This document shows positions 24,975-31,135 of a stretch of 31,135 nucleotides of DNA, piece by piece. Each line of letters begins with the position of its first letter. Position 1 is the first letter of the stretch. The translations under genes and the position numbers were made by a program. Below the pieces are notes generated by a model. That model had not been told where the DNA came from and did not search any database. It saw only the letters and a list, made by a program, of their open reading frames with translations. The DNA lies in assembly GCA_964609625.1 (NCBI GenBank), contig CAZSRS010000044.1, positions 1-31,135 of the forward strand, read 5' to 3'. This DNA comes from G963674665 sp964609625. Its GTDB lineage: Bacteria; Desulfobacterota; Desulfovibrionia; Desulfovibrionales; Desulfovibrionaceae.

Positions 24975-25124
24975 ATGGATTTCCTGCGTGATCTCTGGAA
25001 GTTTCTCAAGGTGAGAAAAAAATTCTGGCTCTTGCCCATCATCCTGACCTTGCTGCTTTTTGGTGTGCTCATCGTGCTCACCAGCGGCACGGCCGTGGCT
25101 CCCTTCATCTACACCATCTTCTAG
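24975..25124 (+). CDS. DUF5989 small membrane protein
   Basis: Only 49 residues. It starts MDFLRDLWKFLKVRKKFWLL, continues through a single membrane helix (PIILTLLLFGVLIVL), and ends with the sequence GTAVAPFIYTIF. The amphipathic WKFLKVRKKFWLLP start and APFIYT-F end are the DUF5989 hallmarks. A clear ribosome site, GGAGG at 24961-24965, lies nine bases before ATG 24975, which supports it as a real gene despite its size. It is placed between the SxtJ-like gene and the carbamoyltransferase (20 bases to the next start), as it is in other bacteria. Function unknown. Confidence 0.9.
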   Translation: MDFLRDLWKFLKVRKKFWLLPIILTLLLFGVLIVLTSGTAVAPFIYTIF

Positions 25125-25143
25125 AGCCCTGAGGGGGGTACCC

Positions 25144-27012
25144 ATGGCAGGAGCCATACTCGGCATATCGGCCTTTTATCACGACAGCGCGGCCGCGCTG
25201 CTGATCAACGGCGACATTGTGGCCGCGGCCCACGAGGAACGCTTCACCCGCAAGAAGCACGACTCCTCGTTTCCCGCGAACGCCGTGAAGTTCGTCATGG
25301 AAGAGGCCGGCCTCAGTCCCAAGGACCTCGACGCCATCGCCTTCTACGACAAGCCCTACCTCAAGTTCGAACGCTTGATGGAGACCTACCACGCCTTCGC
25401 GCCGCGGGGCCTGCGCAGCTTTCTCTCGGCCATGCCGGTCTGGATCAAGGAAAAGCTGTTCATGAAGAAGATGCTCAAGGACGAGATCGCCAAGCTCGGC
25501 CCGGGCATGCCCAGGCTGCTCTTCCCCGAGCACCATCTCTCCCACGTGGCCAGCGCCTTCTACCCCAGCCCCTACGACGAGGCCGCCATCCTGACCATCG
25601 ACGGCGTGGGCGAGTGGGCCACCACCACCATCGCCCACGGCAAGGGGCGGGACATCACCATCCACCAGCAGCTGGACTTCCCCCACTCCCTGGGGCTGCT
25701 CTACTCGGCCTTCACCTACTACACGGGCTTCAAGGTCAACTCGGGAGAGTACAAGCTCATGGGCTTGGCGCCCTACGGCGATCCCGATGCCGAGCGCACC
25801 AGGAAGTGGTACAAGCTGATCCTCGACGAACTCGTGGACCTGCGCGACGATGGCTCCCTGCTGCTGAACATGGCCTACTTCGATTTCGCCACCGGCCTGA
25901 CCATGTGCAAGGACAACGCCTTCAAGAAGCTCTTCGGCATCGAGCGCCGCAAGCCCGAGACCGACATCACCCAGCCCTACATGGACATGGCCCTGGCCAT
26001 TCAGATGGTCACCGAGGACGTGGTCTTCCGCATGGCCGACGCGGCCCACGCCATCACCGGCTCCAGGAACCTGGTCATGGCCGGCGGCGTGGCCCTGAAC
26101 TGCGTGGCCAACGGCAAGTTGCTGCGGCGCGGCCCCTTCCCCAACATCTGGATCCAGCCGGCAGCCGGTGATGCCGGTGGCGCACTGGGTGCGGCCCTGG
26201 CAGCCTATCACATCGGGTTGGGACAGGAGCGCCGTCCCCTGCCCAAAGGCGCGGCCGACGCCATGCAAGGCTCCTACCTCGGCCCCTTCTTCGGCGAGGG
26301 CTTCACCCTGCGCCTGTTGCGCAAGTACAAGGCCGTGGCCGAAAAGTACGAGAACTTCGATGAACTCTGCGGTGTCGTGGCCGAGAAGCTCGGCACCGGC
26401 GCGGCCGTGGGTTGGTTTCAGGGGCGTATGGAGTGGGGCCCCCGGGCCCTGGGCAATCGCAGCATCCTGGGCGACCCCCGCGACCCGGAAATGCAGAAGA
26501 AGCTCAACCTGAAGATCAAGTACCGTGAGGGATTCCGCCCCTTCGCGCCTTCGGTGCTCATCGAGGACGCCGAGGAGTACTTCGGCCTCGAGGGGCAACC
26601 CTCGCCTTACATGCTGCTGGTGGCGCCCGTGCGCGAAGCTCGCCGCAACCCCCTGCCCGAGAACTACAACCAGATGGAGATGTGGCAGCGCCTCTACCAC
26701 CTGCGCTCGGACATCCCGGCCGTGACCCACGTGGACTACTCCGCCCGCATCCAGACCGTGCACAAGGAGACCAACCCCCGCTACCACCAACTGCTGCGCG
26801 CATTCAAGGAGCGCACCGGCTGCGGCCTGGTGGTGAACACCAGCTTCAACGTGCGCGGCGAGCCCATCGTCTGCACCCCCGAGGACGCCTACCGCTGCTT
26901 CATGCGCACCGAGATGGACTATCTGGTCATCGGCAACCACATCTTCGACAAGAAAGACCAACCCGCCTGGAGCGAAGAGGGCGACTGGCGCAACGAATAC
27001 GAACTCGACTAG
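25144..27012 (+). CDS. Carbamoyltransferase (NodU/CmcH/SxtI-type)
   Basis: 622 residues. O-carbamoyltransferases of this family use carbamoyl phosphate and ATP to modify hydroxyl groups on sugars or natural products. The N-terminal Kae1-like domain shows ILGISAFYHDSAAALL, metal-binding HHLSH at 130-134 and LTIDGVGEW at 150-158, NSGEYKLMGLAPYG, and MAGGVALNCVANGKLL. The C-terminal domain (PF16861 type) has FQGRMEWGPRALGNRSIL, FRPFAPSVL and VNTSFNVRGEPIV. Length is normal. GAGGGGGGT precedes ATG 25144. The substrate is unknown; with the two small membrane proteins a membrane-associated acceptor such as a surface glycan is plausible but unproven. Confidence 0.94.
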   Translation: MAGAILGISAFYHDSAAALLINGDIVAAAHEERFTRKKHDSSFPANAVKFVMEEAGLSPKDLDAIAFYDKPYLKFERLMETYHAFAPRGLRSFLSAMPVWIKEKLFMKKMLKDEIAKLGPGMPRLLFPEHHLSHVASAFYPSPYDEAAILTIDGVGEWATTTIAHGKGRDITIHQQLDFPHSLGLLYSAFTYYTGFKVNSGEYKLMGLAPYGDPDAERTRKWYKLILDELVDLRDDGSLLLNMAYFDFATGLTMCKDNAFKKLFGIERRKPETDITQPYMDMALAIQMVTEDVVFRMADAAHAITGSRNLVMAGGVALNCVANGKLLRRGPFPNIWIQPAAGDAGGALGAALAAYHIGLGQERRPLPKGAADAMQGSYLGPFFGEGFTLRLLRKYKAVAEKYENFDELCGVVAEKLGTGAAVGWFQGRMEWGPRALGNRSILGDPRDPEMQKKLNLKIKYREGFRPFAPSVLIEDAEEYFGLEGQPSPYMLLVAPVREARRNPLPENYNQMEMWQRLYHLRSDIPAVTHVDYSARIQTVHKETNPRYHQLLRAFKERTGCGLVVNTSFNVRGEPIVCTPEDAYRCFMRTEMDYLVIGNHIFDKKDQPAWSEEGDWRNEYELD

Positions 27013-27050
27013 CGCGTTCCGGATCCCGGACGCTGTCCACGAAAACCACG

Positions 27051-27084
27051 CACCCCGCACGCATGCCTGCATGCGTGCGGGGTG
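27051..27084. terminator. Strong 16-bp hairpin after the carbamoyltransferase
   Basis: caccccgcacgcatgc (27051-27066) and its exact complement (27069-27084) are separated by just two bases, 38 bases past the stop. It should form a very stable stem between this module and mtnA. The plus strand has no T-run after it, so it may be a non-canonical terminator or an mRNA-stabilising structure. Confidence 0.55.
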
Positions 27085-27107
27085 TCCATGATCCCACGAG
27101 GCCCCCC

Positions 27108-28163
<1,056 letters not shown>

Positions 28164-28249
28164 TACAGGATCATGTCCCCCATGCACTTCTCCCCCCCTG
28201 TCTGCGTACACAGCCCGCAGCACCCCCCCCGCGACGAGAACCGCACCCC

Positions 28250-29755
28250 ATGACCATGCATGATTCCACGGCATTGCCCCTCGTCGCTCTCATCGGCCGC
28301 CCCAACGTGGGCAAGTCCACCCTGTTCAACCGTTTGATCAAGGGACGCCGCGCTCTGACCCACGACCGCCCCGGCGTGACCCGCGACCGCATGTATGGCC
28401 TGGTGCGTCGCGACGAGCGCCACTTCCGCATCGTGGACACCGGCGGCGTGAACCTGGACGACGCCCACGCCCCGGATCAGGGACCCCAGGAGTCCAGAGG
28501 CTTTGAGCGCGAAATCTATGACCAGGCCCGCGCCGCCATGGACGAGGCCCAGGTCCTGGCCCTGGTGGTGGACGGTCGCGAGGGCTGCACCGCCATCGAC
28601 CAGCGCCTGGCCCGCTTCCTACGCCAGAGCGGCAAGCATGTGCTGCTGCTGGTGAACAAGGTGGACGGACCGGAGCAGGAAGACCTGCTGCTCAGTGAGT
28701 TCTACGGCCTGGGACTGGACATCGTGGCTGTGTCCGCGGCCCACGGCCACAACCTGCGTCACGTGGTGGAGCGGCTCGTGGAGCTGCTGCCGCCTGGGCC
28801 CGAAGAGGCCGGTGAACCCCCATCCGGAGAAGAGGAACAGGAAGAGGACTTCGACCCGGAAACAGCGGAACAGGAGCCCGAACTCGAGGCGGAGGTGCAG
28901 GAAACAGGACCCGAGGACCAGGCGCCCAGGCATCCGGAGTTCGGGCTGCGCTTGGCCATGCTCGGCCGCCCCAACGCCGGCAAGAGTTCCCTGGTCAACG
29001 CCCTGGTCGGGGAGCAGCGCATGATCGTCAGCGAGATCGCCGGCACCACCCGCGACAGCGTGGACGTGACCATCGAACGCCAGTTGCCGGGCGAGGAAAC
29101 CTCCAGGCGCTATACCTTCGTGGACACCGCCGGCGTGCGCCGCCGCACGCGCATCACCGACTCCCTGGAGCGCTTCAGCGTGCACGCGGCCCTGCAGAGC
29201 GGCAAAAAGGCCGACGTGGCCTTTTTCATCATGGACGCCACCCAGGGCGTGACGCAGCAGGACAAGAAGCTCATCGCCTACCTGGACCGCGAGAAGGTGC
29301 CCTTCATCGCCCTGGTGAACAAGATGGACCTGGTACCACGCAAGGATCGCGGCGGACTGGAGCGGGACTATGCCGAGGCGCTGCGCATCTGCCCCCACGT
29401 GCCGCTGCGCTTTGTCTCCGCCAAGACCGGAAGCGGGCTCAAGGCCCTGCTGCCCCTGGCCGAAAAGATCTGGCGGGAATGCGGAGTGCGGGTCTCCACC
29501 GGGGTGCTCAACCGGGTCATGGCCGAGGCCACGGCGCGACACCAGCCGCCGGTGGTCAAGCGCAGGCGCGCCCGCTTCTACTACCTGACCCAGGTCGGGG
29601 TCCGCCCCCCCACCTTTGTCTTTTTTGTCAACGATCCCGAGCGGATCCTGGATTCCTACGCCCGCTATCTGGAGAACCAGTTGCGCAAGCTCGTGGGCAT
29701 CGAACACGCGCCCATGGCCGTGCACTTCCGGGCGCGAAGCGTCAGGAAACCTTGA
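28250..29755 (+). CDS. der: Ribosome-associated GTPase Der (EngA)
   Basis: Der has two GTPase domains and acts in 50S ribosome assembly. 501 residues, longer than the usual 440-490. The first G1 motif is GRPNVGKST (16-24), with DTGG and NKVD; the second is GRPNAGKSS (239-247), with DTAGV and NKMD. The C-terminal KH-like domain ends in ENQLRKLVG and APMAVHFRARS. Between the G domains, about 183-228, is a long very acidic linker rich in Glu (for example GEEEQEEDFDPETAEQEPE). The ribosome site before ATG 28250 is poor; a second ATG lies two codons on. It ends facing the minus-strand membrane protein. Confidence 0.96.
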   Translation: MTMHDSTALPLVALIGRPNVGKSTLFNRLIKGRRALTHDRPGVTRDRMYGLVRRDERHFRIVDTGGVNLDDAHAPDQGPQESRGFEREIYDQARAAMDEAQVLALVVDGREGCTAIDQRLARFLRQSGKHVLLLVNKVDGPEQEDLLLSEFYGLGLDIVAVSAAHGHNLRHVVERLVELLPPGPEEAGEPPSGEEEQEEDFDPETAEQEPELEAEVQETGPEDQAPRHPEFGLRLAMLGRPNAGKSSLVNALVGEQRMIVSEIAGTTRDSVDVTIERQLPGEETSRRYTFVDTAGVRRRTRITDSLERFSVHAALQSGKKADVAFFIMDATQGVTQQDKKLIAYLDREKVPFIALVNKMDLVPRKDRGGLERDYAEALRICPHVPLRFVSAKTGSGLKALLPLAEKIWRECGVRVSTGVLNRVMAEATARHQPPVVKRRRARFYYLTQVGVRPPTFVFFVNDPERILDSYARYLENQLRKLVGIEHAPMAVHFRARSVRKP

Positions 29756-29837
29756 CCCGCCAAGACTCTCCCCAACTTCTCATCCCGGTGGCGTTCTCCA
29801 GTCCGGTAACCAGCAGCGTCCGCACCCGAAAACAGTG

Positions 29838-29870
29838 ATGCGGCGCACGCCCCAAGGTCGTACGCCGCAT
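29838..29870. terminator. Possible bidirectional hairpin in the convergent gap
   Basis: atgcggcg (29838-29845) and cgccgcat (29863-29870) pair, extended inwards by acg/cgt after one mismatch. It lies between der and the convergent membrane-protein gene. No T-run is seen on either strand. Confidence 0.4.
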
Positions 29871-29910
29871 GCAACACCCGCGCTGGTCAGCGCTGATGTG
29901 GAAGATCACA

Positions 29911-30615
29911 CTAATCGCGACTGCCGCCGAACAGACGCAGGAGCATGAGAAACAGGTTGATGAAGTCGAGATACAGAGTCAGGGCGCCGAGGATCACGCC
30001 GCGACGCACGGCCGTGGCGTCGTTTGCCGGCATGCTCTCGCCCATCATGCTCAGCTTCTGCGTGTCGTAGGCCGTGAGTCCGGTGAACACGATGACGCCG
30101 ATGAAGCTGATCACGAAGTGCATCATGGGATTTTTCAGGAATATGTTCACGATGGAGGCGATGATGATGCCTATGAGCCCCATGAACAGGAAACTGCCCC
30201 AGGAGGTGAGGTCCTTCTTGGTAGTCATCCCGTAGAGGCTCATACCGCCGAACATCGCCGCGCAGATCACGAAGGTCTGGAAGATGCTGGCCTGCGTGTA
30301 GACCAGGAAAATGAACGACAGGGTGATGCCGTTGAGCGCGCTGTAGAGCAAAAACAGCCCCGTGGCCATGCCAGCCGAAAGCCTGCGGATGCCGGCCGAG
30401 ATACCGAAGACCAGGGCCAGTTCGGCGATAAGCAGGCCAAAAAAGAGCGTCTGGTTGCCGTAAACCAGATTGACCATTGTCTGATTGCTGGAAGTGAACC
30501 AAGCCAGGCCTGCGGTGAGCAGCAGGCCGAAAGTCATCCACTGGTATACGCCGCGCATGAAGGCGTTCACGACCTCTGTGCGGGTCCTGGTGGTGCTTGC
30601 AGTCTGATAGTTCAT
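29911..30615 (-). CDS. Bax inhibitor-1 / YccA family membrane protein
   Basis: 234 residues, about seven membrane segments, inner membrane. Family features are GVYQWMTFGLLLTAGLAWF near the start, SALNGITLSFIFLVY in the middle, and TGLTAYDTQKLSMMG with the conserved Asp, then LYLDFINLFLMLLRLFGG at the end. Relatives include calcium leak channels and the FtsH partner YccA, but the role here cannot be chosen from sequence. A strong site (CAGGAGGAGT, 30618-30627) precedes ATG 30615, and a well-formed promoter lies about 90 bases upstream, so it is probably a single-gene transcript. Confidence 0.93.
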   Translation of the reverse strand: MNYQTASTTRTRTEVVNAFMRGVYQWMTFGLLLTAGLAWFTSSNQTMVNLVYGNQTLFFGLLIAELALVFGISAGIRRLSAGMATGLFLLYSALNGITLSFIFLVYTQASIFQTFVICAAMFGGMSLYGMTTKKDLTSWGSFLFMGLIGIIIASIVNIFLKNPMMHFVISFIGVIVFTGLTAYDTQKLSMMGESMPANDATAVRRGVILGALTLYLDFINLFLMLLRLFGGSRD

Positions 30616-30699
30616 CGACTCCTCCTGTAATTCGGAATACTCCGTGTTGTACTGGATCGATGCGTCACCCAGAATCAGGCGCGCTTTGGAAGTTTCTGG

Positions 30700-30728
30700 T
30701 TCATAAACAAATTCGACATTCCTGGCAA
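30700..30728 (-). promoter_or_regulatory. Sigma-70 promoter for the Bax inhibitor-1 type gene
   Basis: On the minus strand TTGCCA (30723-30728, five of six) and TATGAA (30700-30705, four of six) have a perfect 17-base spacer. Transcription would start near 30693, about 78 bases before ATG 30615. Confidence 0.6.
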
Positions 30729-30767
30729 GACGTATGTTCCGGATGCGCCTCGGAATCCATGCATTTA

Positions 30768-31135
30768 TTACCGCAGACAGCCGCGTTGCCCCAAGACTTC
30801 GTCCACCAGCGTTTCGAAGGCCTCGGGAGACTCCGTCTTGAGCACGGAGCGAAGCAGGCCCTTGAGCACCTGGACATCATGAATGGTCCTGACTTTTTCG
30901 GCTGTCCTCAGTCTGAGGGGACCGAAACGCTCCTGCAGGAGATCGAGAAGAGCATCGCGGATGCCTTTGGCTTCGCCCTCGCTCATGCCCTTTTCCATGC
31001 CCTTTTCCATGCCAACGGCCAGGCCCTTCTCCATGCCGACGGCCACACCCTTGTTGTAAACCTCGGGGAAGAAATCCGCTTCAAAGCTGCGCATGATGGT
31101 TTCTCCTTCCGTCACGTTGGACAGCTCTTTTTCGA
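30768..31135 (-). CDS. C-terminal part of an Rpn / PD-(D/E)XK transposase-like protein (5' end outside window)
   Basis: The frame is open through the right edge, so the first part of the gene is missing; the GTG at 31115 is probably not the true start. About 121 residues remain. They begin EKELSNVTEGE, then MRSFEADFFPEVYNKG, then a run of GMEKG-type repeats (GVAVGMEKGLAVGMEKGMEK and on), then a helical tail DALLDLLQERFGPL, ending near VLGQRGCLR. This repeat-plus-tail form is common at the end of Rpn-family (recombination-promoting nuclease) and DUF4351-like proteins. The nuclease domain would lie outside the window, so the family name is moderate. Confidence 0.6.
   Translation of the reverse strand, partial: EKELSNVTEGETIMRSFEADFFPEVYNKGVAVGMEKGLAVGMEKGMEKGMSEGEAKGIRDALLDLLQERFGPLRLRTAEKVRTIHDVQVLKGLLRSVLKTESPEAFETLVDEVLGQRGCLR

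Noticed and set aside
25105..27072. 655-codon minus-strand open frame opposite the carbamoyltransferase
   Set aside because: Rich in His, Gly, Ala and Val in the pattern of a mirror frame; no recognisable fold, and the plus-strand gene is certain.

Overview
The window looks like a piece of ordinary chromosome from a GC-rich Gram-negative bacterium, most likely a Desulfovibrio-like member of the Desulfovibrionales. That assignment is an inference. It rests on high GC with strong third-position bias, a Kdo transferase (so a lipopolysaccharide outer membrane), GatB-dependent tRNA amidation, a FlgM with a flagellar sigma-28 promoter, and short HD-domain, DUF4254 and FlgM-like proteins whose form resembles those I know from that group. 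I see no rRNA, tRNA, CRISPR array, insertion sequence or prophage.

Left part (1-5.8 kb, plus strand): the C-terminal part of ProB, a YbhN/LPG-synthase-type membrane protein, ThiD, then about 460 bases packed with palindromic repeats, then an HD-domain hydrolase overlapping a D-Ala-D-Ala ligase, then a Kdo transferase. The last two build the cell envelope.

From 6.1 to 10.6 kb a minus-strand operon reads glk, shikimate kinase, aroC, a GT-B glycosyltransferase and a SAM methyltransferase. Divergent from it are ymdB, tyrS and a bactofilin (10.8-13.3 kb). Convergent with the bactofilin are a small FlgM-like anti-sigma factor with its own sigma-28-type promoter, a secreted four-EF-hand protein and an unrecognised 248-residue protein behind a good sigma-70 promoter.

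From 15.5 to 29.8 kb everything is on the plus strand: a TIGR01777 epimerase-like protein; a REC-PAS-HD-GYP regulator translationally coupled to an NtrC-type regulator; NAD kinase coupled to a large DUF89-like protein of unknown function; DUF4254 coupled to gatB; a three-gene module of SxtJ-like membrane protein, 49-residue DUF5989 protein and carbamoyltransferase; mtnA; and der. The right end carries a minus-strand Bax-inhibitor-1-type membrane protein with a good promoter, and the C-terminal part of an Rpn-like protein running off the edge.

The most interesting items are the DUF89-like protein whose usual metal-binding motif is replaced, the SxtJ/DUF5989/carbamoyltransferase module, the stand-alone flgM with its sigma-28 promoter, and the mosaic of palindromes at 2.45-2.82 kb. 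No wholly new system is proven by the sequence alone.
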